Shown: one piece after another, positions 16,713 through 25,898 of the stretch
How the letters are laid out: the number at the start of each line of letters is the position of its first letter
Numbering within the stretch: position 1 is the stretch's first letter
Source of the DNA: Chthonobacter albigriseus
GTDB lineage: Bacteria > Pseudomonadota > Alphaproteobacteria > Rhizobiales > Pleomorphomonadaceae
Direction of reading: 5' to 3'
Assembly (NCBI RefSeq): GCF_013839445.1
Contig: NZ_JACDIT010000001.1
Location: forward strand, 1,467,935 to 1,531,934
Length of the DNA stretch: 64,000 nucleotides
Made by a program: the position numbers and the translations under genes
The notes under the pieces: model-generated
Told to the model about the DNA's origin: nothing
Databases searched by the model: none
The model's input: only the letters and a program-made list of their open reading frames with translations

Positions 16713-17675
16713 TCAGATCGACATGATCTTGATGATCGCCGGGGCCATGATCACCGCGAACAGCACGGGCAGGAAGAACACGATCATCGGCACGGTCAGC
16801 TTCGGCGGCAGCGCCGCGGCTTTCTTCTCCGCCTCGTTCATGCGCATGTCGCGGTTCTCCTGCGCCATCACGCGCAGCGTGGTTCCGAGCGGCGTGCCGT
16901 ACCGCTCCGACTGGATCAGCGCCAGACAGACCGACTTGACGCCGTCGAGGCCGACGCGCGTGGCAAGGTTTTCATAGGCCGTCTTCCGATCGGGGAGGAA
17001 CGAGAGCTCAGCCATCGTCAGGCTGAACTCCTCGGCGAGCGCCACCGACTGGATGCCGATTTCCTCGGCCACCCGCCGCATCGCAGCCTCGATCGACATA
17101 CCCGACTCGACGCAGATCAGCAGCAGGTCGAGCGCGTCCGGAAAGGCCCGCTTGATCGAGAGCTGCCGCTTGGAGATCAGATTGTTGACGTAGATGATCG
17201 GCGCGTAGAAGCCGAAGTAGCCGCCTACCAGCGTCAGCGCGATCTTGAACAGCAGCGGCCGGTCGAGCTCGATCACCACGAAGATGTAGAACCCTGCGAC
17301 CGAAAGGAACAGGAACGGCAGGACGAAGCGGGCGAACAGGAAGGCCGTAAGCGGGGCCTCTCCCCGGAAGCCGGCCTGCGTCAGCTTCATCTGGGTCTTC
17401 TCGTCGGCCAGCGCGTTCTTCAGGCTGAGCCGCTCGACGAGATCCTTCATGTAGCGGCGCGATTCCTTGCGCAGCACCGGCCGCTGGGATTCCGCCTGCA
17501 GGCGGGCACGTTCGCGGGCACGGATCTTGTCCCGCTCCAGCGCCACCGCCTTCATGCGGTTCTGCAGCTTGTCGGTGGCCAGCATCGGCATCGCCAACGA
17601 GACGATGGTGAAGAAGATCGAGACGGCGACGAACACCGACAGCAGGAAGATCGGATTTCGGATGGTATCGATCAT
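16713..17675 (-). CDS. tadC: Tad pilus inner-membrane platform protein TadC
   Basis: The 320-residue type II secretion F-domain protein has an N-terminal helix (about 8-30), two further helices near 115-155, the F domain containing FPDALDLLLICVESGMSIEAA and a C-terminal hydrophobic helix pair. TadC and TadB together form the inner-membrane platform on which the CpaF ATPase acts during Flp pilus assembly. It is the last gene of the minus-strand cpa-tad operon, 48 bp after tadB. No tadD (TPR lipoprotein) gene follows. The next gene downstream is convergent. Confidence 0.93.
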   Translation of the reverse strand: MIDTIRNPIFLLSVFVAVSIFFTIVSLAMPMLATDKLQNRMKAVALERDKIRARERARLQAESQRPVLRKESRRYMKDLVERLSLKNALADEKTQMKLTQAGFRGEAPLTAFLFARFVLPFLFLSVAGFYIFVVIELDRPLLFKIALTLVGGYFGFYAPIIYVNNLISKRQLSIKRAFPDALDLLLICVESGMSIEAAMRRVAEEIGIQSVALAEEFSLTMAELSFLPDRKTAYENLATRVGLDGVKSVCLALIQSERYGTPLGTTLRVMAQENRDMRMNEAEKKAAALPPKLTVPMIVFFLPVLFAVIMAPAIIKIMSI

Positions 17676-17723
17676 GATCCGTCGGATCCTTGGTGCCTGT
17701 GGTCGGGTGGAAAGCGTTCGCGA

Positions 17724-18728
17724 TCAGATGTCGAAGTTGATCATTCGCTTCATGACGAAGACGCCGGCGGCCATGACGAGTCCCGAGCCGACCAGCACCA
17801 CCTGCCCGCGCGGGTCGACGAAAAGGATCGTGATGTAGTCGGGGCTGGTGATGTAGACGAGGCCCATCACGATGATCGGCAGCGAACCGATGATGCCGGC
17901 CGAGGCCTTGGCCTCTGTACTCATCGCCTGGATCTTAGCGCGCATCTTCTTACGGTCGCGCAGAACGCGGGCGAGGTTGCCTAGCGCCTCGGAGAGATTA
18001 CCACCGGCCTTCGACTGGATTGCGATCACGATGGCAAAGAAGTTCGCTTCCGCCAGCGGCATCCGTTCGAACAGCCGAGATACCGCCTCGTCGAGCGGGA
18101 TGCCGATGGCGAGCGCGTCGGTGATGTTCTTGAACTCGCCGCGAACCGGCTCCTTCGCCTCCGACGCGATCATGCGCAGACAATCGTTGAGAGGCAGGCC
18201 GGCCTTGACGCCGCGCACGATGACCTCCACCGCGTTCGGCAGTTCGTCGATGAAGTTCTTCTGCCGCTTCTTTCGCTTGTAGTTGACGATGAAGCGCGGC
18301 AGCCCCAATCCGCCGACCACGCCGAGACCCACGGTCAAGGCGAACGGAAAGCCCATGTAGAGCCCGGCAAGTACGAAGACGACGCCCGTCGCCACGCTGG
18401 CGATGATGAACTGCGACATGCTCGCCGCGATGCCGGCCTGTTGAAGCCGCAGGACCATCGGCGGATTGGTGGAACGGGAAGCCTTGAACTTCTGCTTGGT
18501 CTCGATGTCCTTCAGCGTGTCCTGCACCGAACGACGACGTGATGACACCGGCTCGTTCGACTTCTTGCTCGCCACGGCGGCGGTGCCGGATACCCGGTCC
18601 AGACGCTTTTCGCGGCTCGCCGTCTCGTTGATCCGGTTGAACAGGAGCGAGTATGCGACGCCGGCCACGGCGAAGCCGACCAGCGCCACCAGCGCCAGGA
18701 TCGTCGCATCAAAACCGAACAGTTGCAT
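17724..18728 (-). CDS. tadB: Tad pilus inner-membrane platform protein TadB
   Basis: The 334-residue protein has an N-terminal helix (about 8-30), a basic cytoplasmic linker, two helices near 108-150, the F-domain motif FIDELPNAVEVIVRGVKAGL with SKAGGNLSEALGNLARVLR, and C-terminal helices. It pairs with TadC as the platform of the Flp/Tad machine. It lies 14 bp after cpaF and is clearly in the same operon. Confidence 0.95.
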   Translation of the reverse strand: MQLFGFDATILALVALVGFAVAGVAYSLLFNRINETASREKRLDRVSGTAAVASKKSNEPVSSRRRSVQDTLKDIETKQKFKASRSTNPPMVLRLQQAGIAASMSQFIIASVATGVVFVLAGLYMGFPFALTVGLGVVGGLGLPRFIVNYKRKKRQKNFIDELPNAVEVIVRGVKAGLPLNDCLRMIASEAKEPVRGEFKNITDALAIGIPLDEAVSRLFERMPLAEANFFAIVIAIQSKAGGNLSEALGNLARVLRDRKKMRAKIQAMSTEAKASAGIIGSLPIIVMGLVYITSPDYITILFVDPRGQVVLVGSGLVMAAGVFVMKRMINFDI

Positions 18729-18742
18729 CGATATCCCCCCGA

Positions 18743-20197
18743 TCAGGCGAACGGATTGCGCTCGTCCACTTCCGCCGCGTCGAGGGCGGCTGCCAGCCGC
18801 TTCTCTTCATTGTAGTACCGCGCCCGATCCCAGAACCGCGGCCGGCCGATACCGGTCGACCGGTGCCGGCCGATGATCTTGCCGTGCTCGTCCTCGCCCA
18901 GCATCTCGTAGAGGAAGAGATCCTGCGTCACGATCACGTCGCCTTCCATCCCCACCACCTCGGTGATGTGGGTGATGCGGCGCGAGCCGTCGCGCAGGCG
19001 GGCGGCCTGCACGATGACGTCGACCGAAGCGACCAGCATCTCGCGGATCGTGCGGGACGGCAGCGAGTATCCGCCCATCGTAATCATCGACTCCACGCGA
19101 GAAAGTGCCTCGCGCGGCGAGTTGGCGTGCAGGGTGCCCATCGAGCCGTCGTGACCGGTGTTCATCGCCTGCAAGAGGTCGAAGGCTTCCGGTCCGCGCA
19201 CCTCGCCGACGATGATGCGTTCTGGACGCATGCGCAGGCAGTTCTTGACCAGGTCTCGCATCGTCACCTGGCCCTCGCCCTCCAGGTTGGGCGGCCGCGT
19301 TTCCAGGCGAACCACGTGCGGCTGCTGCAACTGGAGCTCCGCCGCGTCCTCGCAGGTGATGATGCGTTCGGTCGTGTCGATGTAGCGCGTCAGGCAGTTG
19401 AGCAGCGTCGTCTTGCCCGAGCCGGTACCGCCGGAGACGATGACGTTGCAGCGGACCCGCCCGATGATCTCCAGGATCGTCGCGCCTTCCGGACTGATCG
19501 ACCCGAAGGTCACCAGCTGCGGCAGCGTCAGCTTGTCCTTCTTGAATTTGCGGATTGTGAGCGTCGGCCCGTCGATCGCCAGTGGCGGCGCGATCACGTT
19601 GACGCGCGATCCGTCGGGAAGACGCGCGTCGCAGATCGGCGAGGCTTCGTCCACGCGGCGGCCGACCTGGCTGACGATCCGCTGGCAGATGTTCATCAGT
19701 TGCATGTTGTCGCGGAACCGGATGCCGGTCTTCTGCATCTTGCCCGCGACTTCGATGAAGGTGGTGTCCGCGCCGTTGACCATGATGTCCGCGATATCGT
19801 CGCGCGCCAGCAGCGGCTCGAGCGGACCATAACCGAGCACGTCGTTGCAGATGTCGTCGAGCAGTTCCTCCTGCTCGGAGATCGACATGACCACCGCCTT
19901 GAGGGCGATGATGTCGTTGACGATATCGCGGATTTCCTCACGCGCGGATTCCGCGTCCAGCTTGGCCAGCTGCGACAAGTCGATCGTCTCGATCAGCGCG
20001 GAGAAGATCGAGGACTTCACATCGTAGTAGTTGTCGGACTTGCGACGCTCGCCGGCCGGCGTCGTGTCCTGGCGGGGCTGCGCGGGCGGGGCCGAAGCCT
20101 GGGGTGCCGGCTGAGCGACCGGCTTGGGAGCCGCCGCCACCGCAGCCGGGGTCTGCTTCGCCTCGCCCGAACCGAAGTTGCCGCGTTTTCCGAACAT
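18743..20197 (-). CDS. cpaF: Tad pilus assembly ATPase CpaF (TadA)
   Basis: The 484-residue hexameric secretion ATPase powers pilin extrusion. After a Pro/Ala/Gln-rich disordered N-terminus (about 12-50), it shows the N-terminal domain with GPLEPLL...DIMVNG, the Walker [10 protein letters not shown] (near residue 258), the Asp box in [14 protein letters not shown], the Walker B-type [12 protein letters not shown] and the His box [13 protein letters not shown]. All catalytic motifs are intact. It lies 27 bp after cpaE and 14 bp before tadB. The length and order match alphaproteobacterial CpaF. Confidence 0.97.
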   Translation of the reverse strand: MFGKRGNFGSGEAKQTPAAVAAAPKPVAQPAPQASAPPAQPRQDTTPAGERRKSDNYYDVKSSIFSALIETIDLSQLAKLDAESAREEIRDIVNDIIALKAVVMSISEQEELLDDICNDVLGYGPLEPLLARDDIADIMVNGADTTFIEVAGKMQKTGIRFRDNMQLMNICQRIVSQVGRRVDEASPICDARLPDGSRVNVIAPPLAIDGPTLTIRKFKKDKLTLPQLVTFGSISPEGATILEIIGRVRCNVIVSGGTGSGKTTLLNCLTRYIDTTERIITCEDAAELQLQQPHVVRLETRPPNLEGEGQVTMRDLVKNCLRMRPERIIVGEVRGPEAFDLLQAMNTGHDGSMGTLHANSPREALSRVESMITMGGYSLPSRTIREMLVASVDVIVQAARLRDGSRRITHITEVVGMEGDVIVTQDLFLYEMLGEDEHGKIIGRHRSTGIGRPRFWDRARYYNEEKRLAAALDAAEVDERNPFA

Positions 20198-20224
20198 CTA
20201 CCTGCGACCTCCAAATCAGAGCGT

Positions 20225-21511
20225 TCAACCGGCCTTGCGCCGGCCGATCGAGAAACGGGAAAGCAAGGGCGCGATCGCCGACTTGCGGACCTTGCGCGCT
20301 ACGGTTCGGCCGACCACCAGGCGGGCGATCTCCTCGAAGATCTCCGCCACCGGGCTCTTGCCGTTCACTTCGGCGATCATCTGGCCGTTGTTGGCCGCCG
20401 ATCCGAACAGGTGCGGCTCGAACGGGATGATCGCCACGGGATCCATGCCGAGCGCCTTCTTGAAGTCGTCCGCCTTGATCTCCGGACGCTTCGGCACGCC
20501 CACCTGATTGATGATCAGCCGGGGCGGCTGGTCGTTGGGGCGCATCAGCTTCAGCTGGTCGACGATGTTCTTGGCGTTCCGCAGCGACGCGAGGTCTGGA
20601 ACGGACGTGATCACCACCTCGTCGGCGAGCGTCAGCACCCGCCGGACCCAGGCCGTCCAGACATGGGGAACGTCGAGCACGATCGCGGGCACACCGGCGC
20701 GCATCACGTCGACGATGCCGGTGAAGGACTCCTCGCTGAAGTCGTAGGTCCGATCGAGCGTGGCCGGCGCCGCGAGAAGGCTGAGGTTGTCCGCGCACTT
20801 GGCGAGGATCCGGTCGAGGAACATGTCGTCGACGCGATCCGGCGAGAACACCGCATCGGCGATGCCTTGCGGGGGGTCCTGGTTGAAGTCCAGCCCGGCC
20901 GTGCCCCAGGCCAGGTCCATATCCCCGATCACCACCTCGGCCTCGAACTGCCGCGACAGCGCGAATGCCACATTGTGGGCGATTGTGGACGAGCCCGCGC
21001 CACCCTTCGCCCCGAGAAAGGCGATGGTCTTCCCGATGGGGCCGGAACTCGGATCGAGATAGATCTCACCGATCTCCCGGATGACGTCGAACAGATCGAA
21101 CGGGACGACCATGTAGTCGCTCACCCCGCGGCGCAGCAGCTCGCGGTAGAGCAGCACGTCGTTGGTCGTGCCGATCAGGATTACCTTGGTTCCGGGGTCG
21201 CAGACGCCGGCAAGCCGGTCGACCGCGTCGAGGACCGCATCGCGGCCCTTGGTCGATTCCACGAACAGGAGGTTGGGGGTCGGCGCGCTGCCGTAGAAGT
21301 CGGTCGCGGCCTCGATCCCGCCCATGTGGATCTTGACGTGCGTCTTCGCCATCCGGCGGTCCGCGGCCGCCCGCTCCAGCACGGAGGCCACCTCCGGCGT
21401 CTCGCAGAAGGCCTGGATGGCGATGCGGGGTATCGGCCGCAGATCCGCTGTCTCGGCGATCCGTTCCGACGTGGTGGGCTCGGCGGGCAAGTTCATCGTG
21501 AAACTGCTCAT
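20225..21511 (-). CDS. cpaE: Tad pilus localisation protein CpaE (TadZ)
   Basis: The 428-residue protein combines an N-terminal receiver-like domain (about 55-160: LLFVESTKGRD, KVILIGTTNDVLLYRELL) with a C-terminal MinD/ParA-like ATPase. The deviant Walker A reads FLGAKGGAGSSTIAHN, and the switch contains LDVPHVWTAW. The signature lysine KGG is present, but the usual second lysine/threonine pair is GSST, typical of CpaE. TadZ/CpaE proteins position the pilus machine at the pole. The start at 21511 follows a GGGAG element. The receiver-like part lacks a clear phospho-acceptor aspartate. It sits 5 bp after cpaD and 27 bp before cpaF. Confidence 0.94.
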   Translation of the reverse strand: MSSFTMNLPAEPTTSERIAETADLRPIPRIAIQAFCETPEVASVLERAAADRRMAKTHVKIHMGGIEAATDFYGSAPTPNLLFVESTKGRDAVLDAVDRLAGVCDPGTKVILIGTTNDVLLYRELLRRGVSDYMVVPFDLFDVIREIGEIYLDPSSGPIGKTIAFLGAKGGAGSSTIAHNVAFALSRQFEAEVVIGDMDLAWGTAGLDFNQDPPQGIADAVFSPDRVDDMFLDRILAKCADNLSLLAAPATLDRTYDFSEESFTGIVDVMRAGVPAIVLDVPHVWTAWVRRVLTLADEVVITSVPDLASLRNAKNIVDQLKLMRPNDQPPRLIINQVGVPKRPEIKADDFKKALGMDPVAIIPFEPHLFGSAANNGQMIAEVNGKSPVAEIFEEIARLVVGRTVARKVRKSAIAPLLSRFSIGRRKAG

Positions 21512-21516
21512 CTGGA

Positions 21517-22257
21517 TCAGCTCCCACCGGCCGTGATGTTCGTGTCTTTCCAGGCGCCGGTCGGATCCGTGCCGGCCTCGTACTTGCCGATCGAGCCGGC
21601 CCGCCGCGTAGCCGACGCCGCCGTCATCACGCGCGGCGTGATCAGGTCGTTGGGATTGGAGACCATGGCTGCAAGGTTTGCCTGGGTGGAGCAGCCGAAC
21701 TCCACCGGGTCGTCGTTGCTGTGCCCGATCAGCGCGTTCCCGGTCCACTCCCCGCACGGCGGGCTCACAGCCTTCAGCCGATTGTAGCTGAGACGGATCG
21801 GGGCGGCCGCCTTGCCGTCGGCCACCGGGTAGGTGCGCATTTCGATGAGCGTCGACGGAAGGCCGCCGGCAACGGCAGCATTTCGCGCCTCGCGGGCGAT
21901 GTAGGCGGCGGCCTTCTGGTTCGCCGATCCGGCCGGCGCGAGAATGACCAGGCTGCCGGTCCCCTTGCGCGCTGCATTGGCGGCAAAGGATCGTACGCTG
22001 TCGCGCGAGATGGGATCGAGGCCGCTGGTGGAGTAGCCGACCGGAATGTCGAGCGTCTCCGGTGCCTCCGCCAACGCGATAGGATAGCGCGTCCGGTACC
22101 CGTCGGAGCGGATCGAGCCTGTCTCCAGCGTTTCCGGGCTGGTGCACGCGGACATCAACGCCGCCATTCCGAGGGCCGCAGGAACGAGCAGACGTCCCAA
22201 AGCGCGTGCGGATCCGAAGGGCAGGTGGCGCCGGGCAGGGTTAAGCCGGTTGTTCAT
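21517..22257 (-). CDS. cpaD: Tad pilus lipoprotein CpaD
   Basis: The 246-residue protein has a long basic N-terminus and a lipobox ending MSAC, so it is probably an outer-membrane-associated lipoprotein. The conserved CpaD features RYPIALAE, VRSFAANAARKGTGSLVILAPAGSAN, FGCSTQANLAAMVSNPNDLITPR and ASATRR are all visible. It supports the CpaC secretin. An ATG at 22287 overlaps the cpaC stop as ATGA, but the ATG at 22257 has a better spaced AGGA and is preferred. Confidence 0.9.
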   Translation of the reverse strand: MNNRLNPARRHLPFGSARALGRLLVPAALGMAALMSACTSPETLETGSIRSDGYRTRYPIALAEAPETLDIPVGYSTSGLDPISRDSVRSFAANAARKGTGSLVILAPAGSANQKAAAYIAREARNAAVAGGLPSTLIEMRTYPVADGKAAAPIRLSYNRLKAVSPPCGEWTGNALIGHSNDDPVEFGCSTQANLAAMVSNPNDLITPRVMTAASATRRAGSIGKYEAGTDPTGAWKDTNITAGGS

Positions 22258-22283
22258 CGCTCTGTTTTCCTGCGACGGAGGGT

Positions 22284-23654
22284 TCATTCGTAGACGAAGC
22301 CGTAGCGGCCGTAGTAGGGCGTCGCGCCGGGCGCGCTCGGACTGGTCCGGTAGACCCGGTTCACCTGGCCGAGGAAGATGCCCTGCGCGTCGTTCGGGGC
22401 CTCGAAGTTCTTGTCGGGACGGGTCAGCGCCGAAGTCGCGACCGGATCCACGATGTACGGGGTCACGAAGATCACGAGTTCCGTCTGCGACCGCTGGAAG
22501 TCGCGGCTCTTGAACAGGGTGCCGAGGATGGGAACGTTCATCAGCCCGGGCACGCCGTCGAAGCTCTGCCGCACGTCGTCCTTGATCAGTCCGCCGATGG
22601 CGATCGATCCGCCGGACGGCAGCTCCACCGTGGTCTCGGCGCGCCGGGTCTTGAAGCCGACGAACACCGACTGGGAGGTGGTGGGATCGAGTTCGCTGAT
22701 CTCGGTCTTGATGCGCAGGCTGATGCGGCCGGGTGACAGGACCACGGGCGTGAAGCCGAGCCCGACGCCATAGGGCTTGTAGGTGTAGGTCGCCACGCCG
22801 TTCTCGACCGCGGACACCGCCGGAACCTCGCCGCCGACAAGGAAGTTCGCATCGTCACCGGACACCGCGGTGAGGTTCGGCTCGGCCAGCGAACGCAGGA
22901 TGCCGTCGCGCTCGAGGGCGCGGATCGTGGCGGAGAAGTCGCCACCGGAGAGCAGTGTGCGGGTGTTGTTCACCGCCGACCCGGCGACGCCAAACAGGTT
23001 GTTGGTGATCGGGTTGAAGCTGACGCCGCCGACCGACGCGGAGATGTTGAAATCCACGCCGATCTGCTTGGCCGCTGTGCGCTGCACTTCCGCGATCACC
23101 ACACGCAGGTTCACCTGGTCGGATCCGGCAACGGTCATCATGTTGACCACCTTGGAGGGGTCGCCGATGAACTTTGCAGCGACTTCCGCCGCTTTCGTTG
23201 CGCCCTCCGGCGTCGGAACGGTACCAGAGAGCACCATGGAGTCGCCGATGGTCTGGACCTTGATCGCCGAGCCAGGAACCACTTCGCGGATCAGGGCATC
23301 CACCCCGATCGTGTCACGGCTGACCACCACTTCGAAACGGGCGATCTCACGGTTTTCGGCGCCGAACAGGAATACGTTCGTCTCGCCCACCGAGGCGCCG
23401 ATCAGGTAGATCTTCTTGTTCGACCGCAGCACGGCATCCGCGATCGCGGGGTTGGAGACCAGAACGTCCCGAACCTCTTCGGGCAGATCGATCACGATCG
23501 ACTTGTTGAGCGGCAGATGCAGAACTTCGCCGCGGATCTCGCTGACCGAGTTGATCGTCATGATGTCAGCATCTGCGGCCGAAGATGGCGCCGCGGTGCC
23601 GGCCAGCAGAAGTCCCGCAACGATGGCCAGGGCTGTCGAAAAAGAGCGCTTCAT
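22284..23654 (-). CDS. cpaC: Tad pilus outer-membrane secretin CpaC (RcpA)
   Basis: The 456-residue protein has a signal peptide (MKRSFSTALAIVAGLLLAG...SSAADA), a pilus-assembly N domain (about 45-115: LPLNKSIVIDLPEEVRDVLV, SNPAIADAVL), a BON-like segment (VLSGTVPTPEGATKA) and a C-terminal secretin domain with FLVGGEVPA and VPILGTLFKSRDFQ...ELVIFVTPYIVDP. It forms the outer-membrane channel for the Flp pilus. The start at 23654 follows a GAGGA element, and an upstream in-frame ATG at 23696 would bury the signal peptide. A separate gene across the pilin promoter (25899-26378) encodes only an N domain resembling this one. Confidence 0.95.
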   Translation of the reverse strand: MKRSFSTALAIVAGLLLAGTAAPSSAADADIMTINSVSEIRGEVLHLPLNKSIVIDLPEEVRDVLVSNPAIADAVLRSNKKIYLIGASVGETNVFLFGAENREIARFEVVVSRDTIGVDALIREVVPGSAIKVQTIGDSMVLSGTVPTPEGATKAAEVAAKFIGDPSKVVNMMTVAGSDQVNLRVVIAEVQRTAAKQIGVDFNISASVGGVSFNPITNNLFGVAGSAVNNTRTLLSGGDFSATIRALERDGILRSLAEPNLTAVSGDDANFLVGGEVPAVSAVENGVATYTYKPYGVGLGFTPVVLSPGRISLRIKTEISELDPTTSQSVFVGFKTRRAETTVELPSGGSIAIGGLIKDDVRQSFDGVPGLMNVPILGTLFKSRDFQRSQTELVIFVTPYIVDPVATSALTRPDKNFEAPNDAQGIFLGQVNRVYRTSPSAPGATPYYGRYGFVYE

Positions 23655-23692
23655 TTCTGGTCCTCGGAATGTATCCAGTCGCACATGGGTGC

Positions 23693-24487
23693 TCAATTGA
23701 CTTCATTCGCCATGATGCGCGACTGAACTCCGAACTTTACGGTGCGCACGCCTGAAGGCTTTTCTTGCTGTTTCTCGGCTGCTGTCACATTGAGATCCTC
23801 AATGGACCGCAGGATGAGAGAGATCGTACCCATCTGCTGAGCCTGAATGATGAGTTCCGCCTGCTCCGGCGTCAGCTCCAACGTGGCGGTATCCTGAGCG
23901 ACGACCGATCGCTGCTCGCCCTGCACCTCGTCGACCGTCTGGTCGATGGCAAGCACGCGAATATTGGAGAGGATCGTTTCGCTGATCGGATTTCCGCCGG
24001 AAACCGCCTGGCGGATGAGGATGATATCGACCCGATCGTTCGGCAGGATGAAGCCGCCGGCCGTCGAGGCGGCGTTCACCCGCACGGCGACGGCGCGCTT
24101 GCCCTTCGGAAGGATGGCCGAAAGGAATCCGCGGTCGGTCCGGACGAGCTTGGCTTCCTTGATCGGTTCGCCGGACAGGAACGGGCTGCGCGCCAGCGTG
24201 CCCTCCAGTTCGGTCATCGCATCCGGCCTCATGGTCCGGGTGATGTAGCCCTCGGAGAGCCCCTCCTTCGGCCAGGTCCGCCAGGCGAGCACGTCACCCT
24301 TCACCTGGGTGCCCATGCCGATGTCGGCCGAGGCGACAAGAACGTCCTCGGTCTCCATGGCCGGTGCGGCTTCCATCTGGACCGGCGCTGCTGTCTGTTC
24401 CGGTGTCGCCAGGTTCATGGCGAGCAGCCCGGCGGCACCTGCCGCGCCAAGCGCGACCAGCAGGATGAGCAGTTGGATCGGGCGCAT
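23693..24487 (-). CDS. cpaB: Tad pilus assembly protein CpaB (RcpC)
   Basis: The 264-residue protein has one N-terminal membrane helix (LLILLVALGAAGAAGLLAM), followed by a SAF/CpaB domain (about 45-110: VLVASADIGMGTQVKGDVLAWRTW broken by its usual P-K-E) and the RcpC region (RAVAVRVN, GGFILPNDRVDIILIR, TATLELTPEQAELIIQAQQ). CpaB is thought to be a periplasmic factor that works with the secretin. The gap of 102 bp between it and cpaA is A/T-rich compared with its neighbours and could hold an internal promoter, but I cannot define one. Confidence 0.93.
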   Translation of the reverse strand: MRPIQLLILLVALGAAGAAGLLAMNLATPEQTAAPVQMEAAPAMETEDVLVASADIGMGTQVKGDVLAWRTWPKEGLSEGYITRTMRPDAMTELEGTLARSPFLSGEPIKEAKLVRTDRGFLSAILPKGKRAVAVRVNAASTAGGFILPNDRVDIILIRQAVSGGNPISETILSNIRVLAIDQTVDEVQGEQRSVVAQDTATLELTPEQAELIIQAQQMGTISLILRSIEDLNVTAAEKQQEKPSGVRTVKFGVQSRIMANEVN

Positions 24488-24589
24488 GAACGTGTCCTGT
24501 TAGTCGAAACAAAGGTTCGACGTCAGTACACGGCAAAGCCCTGAATTTATGGTTAACGACAGGTTTCGTTTTTTTCAGGGTTGCATAGG

Positions 24590-25114
24590 CTAAATCAGCG
24601 GCATTGCAACCAGCGCCTTGAACCAGATGGTGTCCGGGAAGATCAGCAGTCCGCCGATGCACAACGCGATCCCATAGGGGATGCCCATCCCTTTCTCGTG
24701 CAGCCTCGCGATCCACGGCTCGCGCAAGGCGAACATGGGAAGCGCCATACTCCGGAACCCCAGAAAGCCGAGGGTCAGCAGTCCACCGAAAACGGATGTG
24801 TAGACAAGGAAGGGGAAGACGTGCTCCGGACCCATCCATAGGGCGATCGCTGCGGCGAGCTTGGCGTCGCCTCCCCCGATCTGGCCGATGGCGAATAGGA
24901 TGAAGGTGACGACGAGCGTTCCGACCGCAACCGCCACGTGGAGACCGATCGTGGTGAGGTCCAGCCCGCTGAGAGCGGCCGCCAACAGGAAGCAGGCAAT
25001 AAGGATCAGGGAGATGCGATTGGGGATCTGCATCGTCAGGAGATCGCTTGCCGCCGAATAGGCGGCCAGGACCGGAAAGGCGAAGATGCTGGGAAGGAGT
25101 ATCCAGTCCGTCAT
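24590..25114 (-). CDS. cpaA: Prepilin peptidase CpaA (TadV)
   Basis: The 174-residue polytopic membrane protein carries the two catalytic aspartates of type IV prepilin peptidases in the short (peptidase-only) form: D in AASDLLTMQIPNR and D in IGGGDAKL. It cleaves the leader from Flp pilin and probably from the TadE-type pseudopilins encoded nearby. There are about five hydrophobic helices. No N-methylase domain is present, as usual for Tad systems. It is separated from flp by 201 bp that include a strong terminator-like hairpin. Confidence 0.93.
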   Translation of the reverse strand: MTDWILLPSIFAFPVLAAYSAASDLLTMQIPNRISLILIACFLLAAALSGLDLTTIGLHVAVAVGTLVVTFILFAIGQIGGGDAKLAAAIALWMGPEHVFPFLVYTSVFGGLLTLGFLGFRSMALPMFALREPWIARLHEKGMGIPYGIALCIGGLLIFPDTIWFKALVAMPLI

Positions 25115-25235
25115 GGCAGATCTCTTGCTCGCGTCGAACAGCGCGGGAAACGCTATTCAACAATGGAGAGGTTGCCCCCGCGTTACCGCCCGCCTCCGAA
25201 TCCACCATGTCCGGCCCGCGGACTTGACAGGAAAC

Positions 25236-25264
25236 GAAGAAAGCGGCCCGCAGTGCGGACCGCT
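25236..25264 (-). terminator. Terminator or attenuator between flp and cpaA
   Basis: On the minus strand, a 10-bp stem (25255-25264 with 25242-25251, one G-T pair) closes a 3-nt loop and is followed by a T-rich stretch. It lies 50 bp after the flp stop and upstream of cpaA, so it probably ends most pilin transcripts while letting some read through into the assembly genes. Confidence 0.7.
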
Positions 25265-25315
25265 ATCTTGAATTCGAGGCGGATCGTGCCGGAGAACGGG
25301 TCCGGCACGAGCGCA

Positions 25316-25480
25316 TCAACGCAGCTGGTTCGAGACCTGGCTGAAGGTATTGCTGATCTTCGAGCCGAGAGTCGTCGCCGCGCCAATGATCACAACGGCG
25401 ATGAGCGAAGCAATGAGGCCGTATTCGATCGCAGTGGCGCCGGATTCGTCCTTGAGGAAGCGGGAAGCGAGATTCTTCAT
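25316..25480 (-). CDS. flp: Flp/Fap-type major pilin (PilA)
   Basis: This 54-residue pilin is short and highly characteristic. It has a basic leader (MKNLASRFLKDES), the prepilin peptidase site before GATAIEYGLIASLIAVV, and a single hydrophobic helix followed by a polar tail (TTLGSKISNTFSQVSNQLR). The conserved Glu of the E-Y pair in AIEYGLIA is present. CpaA would cleave after Gly in SGATAIEYG. The start ATG at 25480 has a strong AGGAG a few bases upstream. It is the first gene of the cpa-tad operon and is followed by a hairpin at 25236-25264, consistent with high pilin expression relative to the machinery. Confidence 0.96.
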   Translation of the reverse strand: MKNLASRFLKDESGATAIEYGLIASLIAVVIIGAATTLGSKISNTFSQVSNQLR

Positions 25481-25898
25481 AAGATATCTCCTGGATCTAT
25501 TCTGACAGCACGGGGGTTCGTAGGTCTTGTCCCCGACCAGCTGAACCGATGTCGAACCTAATAAGAAGCAATTTCGAACATGTTAATGAGGAAAATTACC
25601 GGAGTGTTGCATTCAATAAGCAAAATCCATCAAGAAATAGAACTATCTGGAAAAATTACACTTTGTTAGCCAGACTTCTAATCGTGTTGTTCATCAAACG
25701 CCGCGAAAGGTGGTCCAAAAACAACGCTCAATCGTTCTTTTCCCCAGCACGAAGCTCCGGCTGCAAGGTTTTCTCAACAGTTGGCCGGGGACGCGTCTGC
25801 TGCTCGCCAAAAGGGTGGGCGCTCTCCAGCGAACCCTGTTTTCCCTTTGTTTACCAACCGCGCGCAATGTTTCGGCCAACGCGACTTCGGAGGCCGAG
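25481..25898. other. Divergent flp / CpaC-N-like intergenic region with AT-rich core
   Basis: This 418-bp region contains no gene I can support. Its central part (about 25545-25700) is strikingly A/T-rich compared with the surrounding GC-rich DNA. It must contain the pilin promoter (minus) and the promoter of the plus-strand pilus genes. I looked for the CtrA full site (TTAA, seven bases, TTAA) and found only a partial TTAA near 25580, and no sigma-54 GG/GC pair at the correct spacing. Confidence 0.6.

Noticed and set aside
18653-21787. Very long open frame on the plus strand (over 1000 codons) opposite cpaF and cpaE
   Set aside because: It is antisense to genes with complete family motifs. 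Its translation is rich in His, Asp, Arg and Val without any domain. High GC codon bias produces such mirror frames.
20225-22147. 640-codon frame extending cpaE upstream into cpaD
   Set aside because: The extension is out-of-frame cpaD sequence. CpaE starts at 21511 with a proper ribosome-binding site.
25560-25600. Possible CtrA binding site in the flp control region
   Set aside because: Only one TTAA half is present. The second half at seven-base spacing is AATT, so the full motif is not met.
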